A stretch of 64,000 bases of DNA from JARRNE01 sp963824085 (lineage in GTDB: Bacteria; Pseudomonadota; Gammaproteobacteria; Chromatiales; Chromatiaceae). This document shows, one piece after another, positions 17,965-26,464 of the stretch. Positions within the stretch are counted from its first letter, which is position 1; each line of letters begins with the position of its first letter. Made by a program: the position numbers and the translations under genes. The DNA lies in assembly GCA_963824085.1 (NCBI GenBank), contig CAWGNT010000015.1, positions 1-64,000 on the forward strand, given 5' to 3'. A model generated the notes under the pieces. That model searched no databases. It was not told the DNA's origin and saw only the letters and a program-made list of their open reading frames with translations.

Positions 17965-18882
17965 TCAGCCGCGCGCCGCGGCTGGCACCGCCTTGCTGGG
18001 AGTCGTGGCATCGGCATCGAATAACTCTGGGATCATCAGATAGCTGGCAGCAAAGAAGCACAGCGCACCGACGAGGGTCCAGAGGTTCGCGCTCCACGCC
18101 CAGCCGGACTCGGGCGGCGGCGGAGAAAAGGCGTAGAACGCCGACACCTGGAAGGCGACCGAGCCGATCAGGTTGAGGATCACCACCCACCAGCACACCT
18201 GCCGCGGCTCGAACGACCACCAGCCATGAGAGATCTCCACCAGGGCAAGGTAGCTGGCAGCGAGGAAACAAACCGAGCCCACCATATCGGGGGTCCAGAT
18301 CAGAACGTCCTCTTGCATCCAGCCGAGGCCCTTCAGCATCGCGTCACCCGTGTTCACGTTGAACAGCAGGGTGCCCACAAACTGAATGAGGCTCGCGAGG
18401 TAACCCGCGTTGTGCGGCTTCCACGCGAACCAGCGCCAACCGATCGGAGGGCGAGCCCCGGCGGCAGCCAGGTCAGCGACGTCGCCATTGATCGCCTCGA
18501 GCAGCTGCAGCCAAGCCGCAGCGGTGAAGAAGATCGAACCCACAAAGAATACGAGGTTGATGACGGCACTGTCTGCCATCCGCGGGGGCAGATACCGGGG
18601 CCAGTTCGCCCCAAAGCTGCCGTAGGCGAAGCAGGCAGAGCCAATGACGAAAAGCAGCGCGATCCACCACGCCAGCCGCTTCGGGGCCCACAGGTGCAGC
18701 CAAGGCAAGCGCGGGATCTCCGGGTGCACCCGTCGCCCGTCGAGTGTGACGTGAAACGGCGGAAGCCGTTTGCGATGACGCCGCGACAGAGAAACCAGCT
18801 GATGGCCGCTCGTCAGGGTCTGGACTACCCGGGTGACGAACGGACCCTGCGCCTCGTCCCTGTTGTCCGTCATCGACATCAT
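17965..18882 (-). CDS. Multi-span membrane protein with repeated YrhK-like segments
   Basis: About 305 aa from the ATG at 18882 (longer in-frame starts upstream look non-coding). The N-terminal ~90 residues are soluble and basic. The rest has about eight membrane spans in which one pattern recurs: FFVGSIFFTAAAWLQLLE, DMVGSVCFLAASYLALVE, NLIGSVAFQVSAFYAF and TLVGALCFFAASYLMIPE. This G-[ST]-x-x-F-x-x-[AS]-[AS] motif is typical of YrhK-type domains of unknown function. The gene ends 30 bp before gadB and is likely cotranscribed, which suggests a role in acid stress or in handling GABA/glutamate. That link is an inference from position. Confidence 0.75.
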   Translation of the reverse strand: MMSMTDNRDEAQGPFVTRVVQTLTSGHQLVSLSRRHRKRLPPFHVTLDGRRVHPEIPRLPWLHLWAPKRLAWWIALLFVIGSACFAYGSFGANWPRYLPPRMADSAVINLVFFVGSIFFTAAAWLQLLEAINGDVADLAAAGARPPIGWRWFAWKPHNAGYLASLIQFVGTLLFNVNTGDAMLKGLGWMQEDVLIWTPDMVGSVCFLAASYLALVEISHGWWSFEPRQVCWWVVILNLIGSVAFQVSAFYAFSPPPPESGWAWSANLWTLVGALCFFAASYLMIPELFDADATTPSKAVPAAARG

Positions 18883-19539
18883 AAAGGGCTGGCGCTCAAT
18901 ATCAGGCCAACATCCCCACTTCGCCGGGTTCAGCAGACCCGCCGACGGGCACACTCCAAAGTCGGCTCCAGCGATCCGACGCAAGCCGCCTCCAGCACCG
19001 CCGCGCAAAACAGGCGCGGATAGGATCGGCGGGGCGTATGTCTTTTGCCAGAAAGACCCGGACCGGATTGCCATGGCTTGTCCATCGGTGTTCAGCCCCA
19101 TCCTCTAGCCCAAACGAGCGGACGAGCTAAGGGCGGACGGCGAGTCCGAGGAACCGATGGCGGCTTGCGGCAATCGGGCGTAGCCGGACTTATACCCAGC
19201 CCCTTCTGCCGGCCCACCCTCATCGGGTATGTCCAGCTGACCGAAGGAGCTAACCACCTTTCCGCGTGTCGTCTTCGCCTCTCCCGGGCGACCAGTGAAT
19301 CCAAATGTTTCACAAATGCCCAAGTAGACGCAACCGCGGAAAAACGTACCACGGCATTTCTCGACGGGGAACGCCGGTGTTCTCGCTGCACACGGACCCT
19401 GCCGTCGCCGGTCGATGCAAGGAAGCCGCTCCCCGGACGCGCTCCTGTGACGAATATATCCGCATCTTCGTGTTCTCAGATGGGCGCAAGAAAAGGGCCA
19501 CGATCAATCTTTGCCTTCAACCATGACCAGCTTGTTAAG
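18883..19539. other. No convincing gene
   Basis: The open frames on both strands look like out-of-frame translations of GC-rich spacer. The only recognisable coding trace is the RAYT tail that starts at 19540. Confidence 0.45.
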
Positions 19540-19656
19540 AACAGCCACTTCTATGCGGAAGTTGAAGCCATGACCAGCCAGCGCCGCGAACAACAGGGGC
19601 GAGGAAGCCCACGAAAGGGAAACCCAAACGAATCCCTGGTGGACACGCGGCAGTAA
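19540..19656 (+). pseudogene. RAYT (REP-associated transposase) C-terminal remnant
   Basis: This frame reads NSHFYAEVEAMTSQRREQ then RGSPRKGNP. FxAEIEAMTxxRRExxxRGRPRK is the usual tail of TnpA_REP transposases. Nothing upstream matches the rest of the protein, so this is an orphan tail. The same block, better preserved, is at about 26236-26306. Confidence 0.6.
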
Positions 19657-19762
19657 GTCCTTCCACTTGCAATTTATTGCGCCTGGCCCCTTTCTTCTAG
19701 GGAGTTATCCTCTCGCCCATGGCGGGATGCGGTCCCCCTCGCGCCGATCTTACTTCTCCGGC

Positions 19763-19868
19763 GCCCAACCCCGAGGTAAGCCGACCACATACCACACCTG
19801 CACGACGTGTTGGATGCAGAATGAAGCTCGGCGCGCAGTACGCGGTCGGGTTTACTTTCCTGTTGGAC
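19763..19868 (-). repeat. attC site downstream of the 137-aa cassette gene
   Basis: On the minus strand R'' GTCCAAC (19868-19862) directly follows the gene's stop and R' GTTGGGC is at 19769-19763. The inner arms GTAA..CCGACC and GGTCGG..TTAC pair with equal spacers on each side. This symmetric core plus position makes it a good attC. Confidence 0.6.
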
Positions 19869-19871
19869 GAC

Positions 19872-20285
19872 TCATGGCATAAAATGAGGTTCCTCTGCAA
19901 TTGATTTTAAGCATTGCAGCATAGATCGTTCTTGATATATTTCCCACCAACTCTCTGTATGCCTCATATATGAAAGGTTAAACTTTTCGTCGCCTACGTA
20001 TTCCATTCGTGCGAATCTTGTTTCGAATGACGAGGAACGGGCATTTGAGCTCGGACAGTTATACTTGGCACAGAAGTAGAAATAATTTCGATACCACTTC
20101 GAATATATGTCAGCCAAATAATTCGTGTCGGTTCCGTTGGGATGTGGTCTTATATGCTCTGGTTTAAGTCTATTTTTAATGAGCTCATCCGCTTTTTCTT
20201 GAAGAATACGCTTTATGAATTGAGGGACCTCGGGTTTTGCCCGTCTCGGAGGAATCAGCTTCCAGGCTTTGCTCTTAGTTGCCAT
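19872..20285 (-). CDS. Conserved hypothetical cassette protein (137 aa)
   Basis: A basic, aromatic-rich soluble protein (YSKWYRNYFYFCAKYNC, RFARMEYVGDEKFNLSYMRH, ESWWEIYQERSMLQCL). It resembles small proteins I recall from integrons and phages whose function is unknown. The gene is visibly richer in A+T than its surroundings. Its start is 40 bp inside one attC (20325-20399) and its stop abuts another (19763-19868), so it is a self-contained cassette. No catalytic motif was seen. Confidence 0.7.
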   Translation of the reverse strand: MATKSKAWKLIPPRRAKPEVPQFIKRILQEKADELIKNRLKPEHIRPHPNGTDTNYLADIYSKWYRNYFYFCAKYNCPSSNARSSSFETRFARMEYVGDEKFNLSYMRHTESWWEIYQERSMLQCLKSIAEEPHFMP

Positions 20286-20324
20286 TTTGGTTTCCGAATC
20301 TCAAACAGTATTCGCGCCGTCGTC

Positions 20325-20399
20325 GTCTAACGTTGTCCGTGCCGGACCGAGGGGAGCGCGCAGCGCTGTTCGAGATCCCTCTCCAAGGCGGTGTTGAGC
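20325..20399 (-). repeat. attC site behind the methyltransferase cassette
   Basis: On the minus strand R'' is GCTCAAC (20399-20393) and R' is GTTAGAC (20331-20325), 75 bp in all, with weak inner arms (CCGCC / GGCACGG). The next cassette's start codon is 40 bp past R', the usual spacing. Confidence 0.65.
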
Positions 20400-20501
20400 A
20401 TGTGGGAGAGAAGGCTGCACATTAATGTTCTTTACGTTACGGCCAATCAAAAACAACGTTTCACACAGAACAGCTGTTGGAAGTGCTATACGTGTGATTA
20501 G

Positions 20502-21311
20502 TCAACTGACACGGAAGACACCTCGGACATACCGGATCTGGCCCTCTTCGAGACTCCGCCGTGCATTCCCGGCCTTTTCCCCGAGGTTGTCGACAAATAC
20601 TGTCAAACTCAGTTGCCCCTGCGCCGATGGCTTGGAATTCGCAACATTCGTACTAAATTGAGCATCGCTGACATCTTCAAACAAATCGGCAACGAACCCA
20701 CAGGTGCCGAGCATTGTGCACATCTCGTCGGCGGTGACAAGGGTGCTATCGACAGGGTCACTGGCCCACGGAAGGGGGAAGTGAGACGCCGCCACGTTTC
20801 CTGCCGCGACCTCCTGGAAAACGAAGCGTCCATTTGGCTTAAGTACCCGGGCGATCTCGTTGTAGAGCTTCTGCTTGTCAGCGATGTTCATACCGACATT
20901 TTGCATCCAGGTAACATCAAACGAATCGTCGGGAAAGGGCAGATCGAAGGCACTGCCCTGATGCACCTTGACTTGGTCATCAAGGCCGGTCAGCCGGTTC
21001 AGCAATACCGCGCCCACGCAATAATCAGTGGACATTTCAAGACAGTCGACATGACAGCCAACCTTGGAAGCAAGCAGCCGGGCGCAACCGGCTAGACCGG
21101 CCCCAATATCGAGAACGCTATGTTCAGGCCGAATCTTCGCCATTTCCAGCAAGTCGCATGAAGCCTGAAGTCCGCCTGTATGGAAATGGTCGAGTGCCCC
21201 AAGTTCCTCGGGAGACAGGCGTTGCTCCGGGTTCAACCCGGCCGAGCGGAGACCTGCCAGGATTTTGGCCTCGATGTCGTTGGCAGAATAGTGCGTTTCA
21301 AGACTGGACAT
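20502..21311 (-). CDS. SAM-dependent methyltransferase (class I)
   Basis: 269 aa. Motif I is SVLDIGAGLAGCARLL (~residue 68), the acidic end of strand 2 is HVDCLEMS, motif II is QGSAFDLPFPDDSFDVTWMQ and post-II is RVLKPNGRFVFQEVA. The layout matches small-molecule methyltransferases of the Methyltransf_11 / sarcosine-dimethylglycine type, which act on amines or phenols in the cytoplasm. The substrate cannot be told. It stands alone and is followed by an attC about 100 bp downstream, so it can be read as a cassette cargo gene. Confidence 0.8.
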   Translation of the reverse strand: MSSLETHYSANDIEAKILAGLRSAGLNPEQRLSPEELGALDHFHTGGLQASCDLLEMAKIRPEHSVLDIGAGLAGCARLLASKVGCHVDCLEMSTDYCVGAVLLNRLTGLDDQVKVHQGSAFDLPFPDDSFDVTWMQNVGMNIADKQKLYNEIARVLKPNGRFVFQEVAAGNVAASHFPLPWASDPVDSTLVTADEMCTMLGTCGFVADLFEDVSDAQFSTNVANSKPSAQGQLSLTVFVDNLGEKAGNARRSLEEGQIRYVRGVFRVS

Positions 21312-21458
21312 GATTGCCTCCTAAACTATCTCTATGCTCGATCCGTACGTATGGCTCGCGCTTGCCCGACGCTTGCGGTCAGTCAGGTCATAAGCGGGGC
21401 AGATCCGTTATCTGAGTATACTGAGAAGGTCCCGTTCCAACCGAGGACCGCCTCAGCG

Positions 21459-21524
21459 CCTCGCAAACGACGTTTCTTGCTGCCGGGCGTGCCCGTCCAT
21501 TTGGTGCAGCGGGGCGGTCGTTGA
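21459..21524 (+). pseudogene. RAYT N-terminal remnant
   Basis: Twenty-one codons read PRKRRFLLPGVPVHLVQRGG and then stop. PRxxRxxxPGxPxHVxQRG is the start of TnpA_REP transposases. No continuation follows. Confidence 0.55.
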
Positions 21525-21726
21525 GCGGATCGCGGACGGTGACCGGGTCCCGGAACAGGTTCTTCCAGGCGCTGAAGGGGGAGAGGACGTCGCTTAGTCT
21601 TATCCCGGTCTCCTCATCTCTCGATCTCGGGCGGATAGGTATGCAGGGAGACCACCAGGGCCGCCACGTCGGCGTTGGTGACAAGGAGCACTCACCTCGA
21701 ATACTCCTAGGGCGTACAATGCCGGC

Positions 21727-22038
21727 ATGCTGACCGTGATCGAAACCCCACTGTTTGAAAAACAGTGGCCGCGCTACTGGACCGAGGACGAGCGCGGACG
21801 GTTCGCCGCCTATATTTCGGAACATCCCGGTGCTCGAGATGTGATTCCCGATTCCGGTGGATTGCGCAAGTTCCGTTGGGGGCGGGCGGCGTCCGGAAAA
21901 TCCGGTGGGGTACGCGTCATCTTTTACGCGAGAACGGTCGCGGGCGACTTGCTGATCCTGACGCTCTATGCCAAGTCGAAGACTGAAAATCTGACTGGTT
22001 CTCAACTCAAAAGGATACGTGATGCACTCGAAAACTAA
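21727..22038 (+). CDS. RelE/HigB-type toxin
   Basis: 103 aa, small and basic. The core reads KFRWGRAASGKSGGVRVIFY then LLILTLYAKSKTENLTGSQL, the hallmark of the HigB/RelE mRNA-interferase fold used by two-component toxin-antitoxin systems. Toxin precedes antitoxin, as in higBA, and the coding regions overlap by 17 bp, which ensures coupled translation. The likely action is ribosome-dependent mRNA cleavage in the cytoplasm. Plus-strand orientation, opposite to the surrounding cassettes, suggests separate acquisition. TA genes are common stabilisers of such arrays. Confidence 0.85.
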   Translation: MLTVIETPLFEKQWPRYWTEDERGRFAAYISEHPGARDVIPDSGGLRKFRWGRAASGKSGGVRVIFYARTVAGDLLILTLYAKSKTENLTGSQLKRIRDALEN

Positions 22039-22351
22039 GCCAATGACCGACGAAGAGCTCGAAGCCTGGGAAGCTGACCGGGATCTGGCCGCGGATCTAT
22101 TGCAGGCGATCGGAGAAATGAAGGCTGGCCAGGGCCGCGTTGTGTGGCCCCCCGCGCTGGAGGCACGCGAAAGAACAGGGCTGTCGCAGGCCCAATTTGC
22201 GAAGCTGCTCGGTGTCTCCGTGAGAACACTCCAGGGCTGGGAACAAGGGCGGAAGCGCCCAAGCGGTGCGGCACGGACGCTGCTTGCGATTGCGCGCAGG
22301 AATCCGCGAGCTTTGCTTGATGTCGCCGAGGAGGTCGCGGAGAGGGATTGA
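22022..22351 (+). CDS. HigA/NadS-type antitoxin with XRE helix-turn-helix
   Basis: 109 aa from ATG 22022 (GTG at 22019 also possible). The C-terminal half is a Cro/C1 HTH: LEARERTGLSQAQFAKLLGV, VSVRTLQGWEQGRKRPSG. The N-terminal half is acidic (MTDEELEAWEADRDLAADLL) and probably wraps the toxin. It should neutralise the HigB-like protein and repress the shared promoter. It overlaps the toxin's 3' end. Confidence 0.85.
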   Translation: MHSKTKPMTDEELEAWEADRDLAADLLQAIGEMKAGQGRVVWPPALEARERTGLSQAQFAKLLGVSVRTLQGWEQGRKRPSGAARTLLAIARRNPRALLDVAEEVAERD

Positions 22352-22639
22352 TGAAACCTGCAGTTCTGCATCGAGCAGTAGGTGGTCGCGCCGAGTCGAG
22401 ACTCAACACGAGATCCCTTGCTGACGCTTGGCATGAGGAAGGCGAACTTGTCGTCGGAAGCGAGAGAAATGGGGGGCGCGCAGAATCGGTGCTACGTCCA
22501 CAGTTTTGCTGTCTTGGATGTTGCAATGTCGGGTAGAAATACGGCGCGCGCATGGTTGGGCAGAGCTCGCAGGCCCAGGGGCCGAGCGCAGCGCGGCCTG
22601 GCATGCAGTCCAGCATTATCATGGCATACGACCCGAGAC

Positions 22640-23696
22640 TCACGTCGGGAGCCACTCGCAAGCCTCGTCCGAAAGCGGTTCCTCCAGCCAAACACGCATC
22701 TGCGCGACCATCCATGCCGCCCTAGAATTGCAGAAGGCGTCGAACGTCAGCTGGGTCCTGGACTGGTCCAGGAGCCAGCTGTTGTCCAAGACGGCCTTCT
22801 GGAGTTCCTCGTACAGAGCGAGCGCGGACCACGATTCCGCCTCCGCCTCGGTGCGCGCGAACATGCCGCGCGCGGCGAGGTTGTCGCGGTCTCGTTCCCG
22901 ATCCATGACAGTCCATCGATCCGCGAGGGCATCCAGCGTGTTCTGACGCCGACTCAACCAGGTCAGGTTGCCGATTGCGTTCGCCGGTGAGGCGGTAGCC
23001 CGAGTGCCGCCCTTGTTGACTATCTGGCGCGCGATCACGAATGGCACTATGTGCTGCTTCTCCGGATAGAGCGCCTGCGCGTCTGCGCCAACGGCCCTTT
23101 GGAGCACCGCCTCGCAATACGATTGGCCGGATGGTATTCCGGCCTGACTGTCTCCTGAACATGGAGCCGCGAAGCACCTTTCGAGACTGGCTGTAGCCTC
23201 CGAAGTACCCGTCATCCGCCTGAGCGAACGCGCACATCGCGGGCAATACGACTCCCCAGAAGCTGCGGTCGTCGCCTTCGGCTTCCTCGGCATCCGCTGT
23301 AGACCCCTGGGGCAGGACATCCCAGATACTGCTCAGGCCATCGAGCTCGGTCTCGCGTACGAGCGACCAGCTACCCACAGTCGGCACCACCAGTAGCTGC
23401 TGGAAGGTGTCCAACATCGCTCGAGTCCGCTGCTGACCATCGACGAGCCACATGGGCGAAACGCCGACCTCGAAGGAGTACAAGGGCACCCCGTGCCGCA
23501 ACGGATCGCCGTCGCTATCAGGCTTCCAGAGCACGAACGACCCGCATGGCGATTGCTCATAGATCGACTCGAGCAGAGCCGTCCGGTTGCCCGCATCCCA
23601 TACCGCACCACGCTGGAAGTTCGGTATCCCGAGTCGGCCTGCATGTCGAACGATATCGGCCCAAGACCACCAACGAGGTGCCCTGTCGTCAGTCAT
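22640..23696 (-). pseudogene. DUF262/DUF1524 (GmrSD-like) protein, frameshifted and internally shortened
   Basis: The first frame holds the DUF262 nuclease/NTPase signature (IPNFQRGAVWDAGNR, then SPMWLVDGQQRTRAML with the DGQQR motif). Around 23150 the sense moves to another frame that contains the HNH-like DUF1524 end (EKQHIVPFVIARQIVNKGG, IGNLTWLSRRQNTLDALADR). The total is about 350 codons, against roughly 600 for intact members, so a central deletion accompanies the frameshift. Intact relatives such as GmrSD cut modified phage DNA. This copy is unlikely to work. Its start lies 51 bp past an attC, so it sits as a cassette. Confidence 0.7.
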
Positions 23697-23746
23697 GACG
23701 AGCCCCTTGCCATCAGCGTGACCCGCAGTGTCGTAGCTGCGGTTTT

Positions 23747-23835
23747 GTCTAACGCCCCCGTTCAGGCGCGCCGCCTACCAGCCTGCCAAGAGCGCTACTG
23801 AGGTTTCCGGCGTCGCATGGAACGGATTGTTCGGA
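23747..23835 (-). repeat. attC-like site behind the kinase cassette
   Basis: On the minus strand R' is GTTAGAC (23753-23747). R'' is TCCGAAC (23835-23829), one base off consensus. The inner arms GGAACGG / CCGTTC pair symmetrically. The DUF262 start follows at 51 bp. Confidence 0.55.
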
Positions 23836-23857
23836 TGGCCTGCGGCCCGCTACCTTC

Positions 23858-24412
23858 CTATATTTCACCTCTATAGGTCACCTCCAGGGCCAGTTTTACT
23901 CGCTGAGCCGCTTCGTCGACATCCAACCCGGAAATGTCGACCTGTAAGTTGGCGCGATCATAGCTACTGCGGAAGTAAGTGGCGTCTTTCTTGATCTCTC
24001 TCAGATAGAGGCGTTTCTCTGCGGCCGTTAGGCTCTTGTCGATCGGCCGGGAGTCAACATCGTAACGCACGAGTCTCTCCAGTATTCTTTCCGGCAAATC
24101 CCGGAGCACCACTCTTATACCAGGGCTTTTCTTGATCACCCGAAGGTATCCCCCCATCAAGCCACTCGGCGGCAGGGCGATCACACACTCACGACTTGCG
24201 GAACGGCCTAACAAATGCCCGAGAGCCTTGGCGGCTTCCTCTCGGAAAGAGTGCATCGTGATAAATCTGCTCTGAAGTCGCTCGATGCTCGTCCCAAAGA
24301 AACGCTCGATCTCCTCGTCCAAATCGAAAAAGCCTACGTCAAGCAGCTCCGAAAGCCGCCGACCTATCGTCGTCTTGCCGACGCAACTGACGCCTGTCAA
24401 GAACACGCGCAC
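23858..24412 (-). CDS. P-loop kinase-like protein (AAA_18 / shikimate kinase-like)
   Basis: 184 aa. A Walker A loop at the very N-terminus (FLTGVSCVGKTTIGRRL) and DVGFFDLDEEIERFF match shikimate-kinase/adenylate-kinase-fold enzymes; RFITMHSFREEAAKAL follows. Shikimate-binding Arg/Gly-Gly boxes are only partly suggested (ALPPSGLMGGYL), so the phosphoryl acceptor is unknown. It is flanked by attC-like sites and begins 31 bp after one of them, so it is a cassette cargo gene. Confidence 0.7.
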   Translation of the reverse strand: MRVFLTGVSCVGKTTIGRRLSELLDVGFFDLDEEIERFFGTSIERLQSRFITMHSFREEAAKALGHLLGRSASRECVIALPPSGLMGGYLRVIKKSPGIRVVLRDLPERILERLVRYDVDSRPIDKSLTAAEKRLYLREIKKDATYFRSSYDRANLQVDISGLDVDEAAQRVKLALEVTYRGEI

Positions 24413-24442
24413 AACTGATCTTCCCCGGCAGTACCTGCATCA

Positions 24443-24567
24443 TCCGAACGTTTTGCGTGAGTTGCGCAGGGCGGCGGTGGAGATAAACGAAGCCACCGAA
24501 CCCGAGCCTCCACGCCGAGCATCTAAAGAATCAAATCCCCAGCGTCAACTCGACCTACTTGTTGGAC
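24443..24567 (-). repeat. attC-like site behind the 102-aa cassette gene
   Basis: On the minus strand R'' is GTCCAAC (24567-24561, directly after the gene's stop) and R' is GTTCGGA (24449-24443, imperfect). GAGTTGACGC pairs with GCGCAACTC at equal distance from both ends. Confidence 0.5.
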
Positions 24568-24575
24568 GAACATCG

Positions 24576-24884
24576 CTATGCGCCAACGATCCGTTGAACT
24601 TCTTCGCTGAACCTCGACAGTTCTTCATTATTCACTAACCCTTGCACCACCATGAGTCTAAGCGACAGTGTAGCGGTGGACCGGCTGAAAATATTAAACG
24701 CTTTTGCCATTTGATCGTCGCGTTCTTGGACCATCTTGTATAACTCCAAGTACTTTTCATGCGGTGTGGTTGAACCCTTGCGACAAATCGCTTCGCATTC
24801 ATCAAGAACCTTCTGAGAAAGCCTTTCCAGAGCGACGGCCCTGAGCTCTTTGAATTTTTTCCAATCAGATTCGGCGATCGTCAT
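24576..24884 (-). CDS. Hypothetical helical cassette protein (102 aa)
   Basis: AAAGGAAAGGGAT precedes ATG 24884. The protein is wholly alpha-helical in character, with a run ALERLSQKVLDECEAICRKG and KYLELYKMVQERDDQMAKAF, and has no signal peptide or catalytic motif. The gene is A+T-rich compared with the core genes. It starts 18 bp past one attC and ends at another. Function unknown. Confidence 0.7.
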   Translation of the reverse strand: MTIAESDWKKFKELRAVALERLSQKVLDECEAICRKGSTTPHEKYLELYKMVQERDDQMAKAFNIFSRSTATLSLRLMVVQGLVNNEELSRFSEEVQRIVGA

Positions 24885-24901
24885 ATCCCTTTCCTTTAGC
24901 C

Positions 24902-24963
24902 GCCCAACGCCCAAGCTCAGCGGCGCGCGCCTTTGGCGCGTCCGCTGTAGCGCCGTGTTAGGC
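24902..24963 (-). repeat. Canonical attC site behind the 115-aa cassette gene
   Basis: On the minus strand: GCCTAAC (R'', 24963-24957), an arm CGGCGCTACAGCGGACGCG pairing with CGCGCGCCGCTGAG, then GTTGGGC (R', 24908-24902). This 62-bp site has the textbook attC layout and is the clearest in the window. Confidence 0.85.
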
Positions 24964-24990
24964 TTGCTGTACTTGGGTTAATAACATTAC

Positions 24991-25338
24991 TCATTTTTCA
25001 ATTTCGTTCTTTCGTTGAGTCAAATTCTGCATCTGTCTTTCTAAAGCCACAATTTTTCTTTTATAGCTATTGATCTCTGTTTTTGTTTTCTTTATTTCAT
25101 ACTCAATCTTTTTCATCTCCATAGTTTCTTCTCCATGTATTTCTTTTGCGAAGCTCTCTACTTCATCTCTAAGCAACCGAAAATATGGATTGCCATGAGC
25201 GTAATTTTCTTTGTATTGTAACTTTCCTTGTCTTATCGCTTCTATTATCTCGCTCTCTTCTATGCCGAATTCTTTGCATGCGTTTTTATGGCTTAGTGTT
25301 GCCCCCGGCTTTGTCCAGTTGGCTTGCGATACTGGCAT
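24991..25338 (-). CDS. Coiled-coil cassette protein (115 aa), DNA-binding-like N-terminus
   Basis: GGAGGTGCT lies directly before ATG 25338. Residues ~1-75 contain LSHKNACKEFGIEESEIIEA, RQGKLQYKENYAHGNPYFRL and LLRDEVESFA, like a small helix-turn-helix or excisionase-type fold. Residues ~80-115 are a charged coiled coil (KKIEYEIKKTKTEINSYKRK). The gene is A+T-rich and starts 21 bp past a GTTAGGC core (minus strand, 25365-25359), so it is a cassette. Function unknown. Confidence 0.7.
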   Translation of the reverse strand: MPVSQANWTKPGATLSHKNACKEFGIEESEIIEAIRQGKLQYKENYAHGNPYFRLLRDEVESFAKEIHGEETMEMKKIEYEIKKTKTEINSYKRKIVALERQMQNLTQRKNEIEK

Positions 25339-25358
25339 AGCACCTCCGATTTTTACGA

Positions 25359-25365
25359 GCCTAAC
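25359..25365 (-). repeat. attC R' core (GTTAGGC) at the right border of the array
   Basis: GCCTAAC on the plus strand is a perfect R' core on the minus strand. No good R'' partner is seen within 100 bp to the right, so this may be the remains of a site or the attI-proximal junction. Confidence 0.45.
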
Positions 25366-25376
25366 AGTGAGTAGCC

Positions 25377-25410
25377 GGAATCGTTCCGTGTTGTAACACG
25401 GAACGATTCC
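25377..25410. repeat. Perfect palindrome with 16-bp arms
   Basis: GGAATCGTTCCGTGTT (25377-25392), a 2-base loop and its exact complement to 25410. There is no T-run, so it is not a classic terminator. From here to 25748 there is no convincing gene. Confidence 0.75.
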
Positions 25411-25748
25411 GCATATCCCGCAGGCGGTGAGTTGGTCGACCGCACCCGCCGCCACACTCGCACCGGCGCGAAACGGAAGCGTAGCAGTGCCCTGGCGCGC
25501 AGGATCGGCGCCGAGCAGTGCCGCCCGTGTACGGCGGGACCTGCCGAAATACGGAAATTCGCCGCCTATCCCGCCAGGCGTGCGCCTGCGTCCGCAACGC
25601 ATACCCGCCATATGGTGGCGAGCCCCCGAGTGTGGACACCTCCGAATGCTGAAGGACGTGAGGCAATGGCAGCCGGACGACCGGCATGCGGTTGTGCACC
25701 GTATCAACAAGCTGACGGCCGCTTGCTTGTGGAAAAAAGGAACGGAAA

Positions 25749-26306
25749 ATGTCAGGCTCAATTTCTGCTAACGATCCCATACCGCGGCGTCCGCGCATCC
25801 ACATCGACGGCATACCGCTGCACATCGTGCAACGCGGGCTCGGTTCCGCGCTTGATTATCTCGGTGGGCAGGCGTTACGTTCAATACATCATCCACACTT
25901 ACGGGCGAACCGGCGCAGTCTGGGACAGCCGGTACAAATCCTCGTTCGTCCAGGCTGAGACCTACGTCGTCTTGTGTCTCCGCTACATCGAGCTCAACCC
26001 GGTGCGCGCGGGCGTGGTATCGGACCCTGGGGAGTACCCTTGGTCCAGTTACCGGGCCAACGCTTTGGGACACGCGAATCCGATCCTCTCACCTCACCCG
26101 CTGTACTTGGCTCTCGCCGCGGAGGACGCTCCTCGGCGCAATGCCTATGGGGCGCGCTTTCGCTCGGCGCTGTATGAGGCGCCACTTGCTGACCGCCGCA
26201 TGGCGCCCAATCAGGACCAGCCCTCGGGAACAGTCGCCTCTCCGCGGAAATTGAAGCCACGACCTCCCAGCGCCGCGAACTGCGGAAGCGAGGACGCCCA
26301 CGATAG
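25749..26306 (+). pseudogene. RAYT (REP-associated tyrosine transposase), internally deleted
   Basis: AAGGAACGG precedes ATG 25749. The product starts RRPRIHIDGIPLHIVQRG, the RAYT N-terminus, then jumps to GRRYVQYIIHTYGRTGAVWD, SSFVQAETYVVLCLRYIE, LNPVRAGVVSDPGEYPWSSY in another frame, and ends with AEIEATTSQRRELRKRGRPR in a third. The stretch that should carry the HUH motif is missing. These enzymes mobilise REP palindromes; this copy is dead. It is the best preserved of three RAYT traces. Confidence 0.75.
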
Positions 26307-26464
26307 TGAGCAAAGAATGAGGCAGTTCGACGAGAAGTTTCGCCAGGTACCGATCGGCTCAGCCTGCTTTCAGGTGGTTGAGTTTCCACCCAACCGCAAG
26401 CATCTTCGACCAACCCGTTCCTAATCTCCTACGCTGGGCGCCGAAACCCGGCCGAGATCGCCCT

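Noticed and set aside
22401..22561. attC behind the DUF262 cassette (ACTCAAC at 22401 and GTTGGGC at 22555)
   Set aside because: Both cores fit the consensus, but the inner arms show no complementarity.
25432..25748. A protein-coding extension before the RAYT remnant
   Set aside because: The frame is open but reads as basic low-complexity sequence, and RAYT homology begins only after 25749.
24991..25761. Full 256-codon reading of the coiled-coil cassette gene
   Set aside because: Upstream of 25338 the frame crosses the perfect palindrome and attC core and loses sense; GGAGG directly before 25338 fixes the start.
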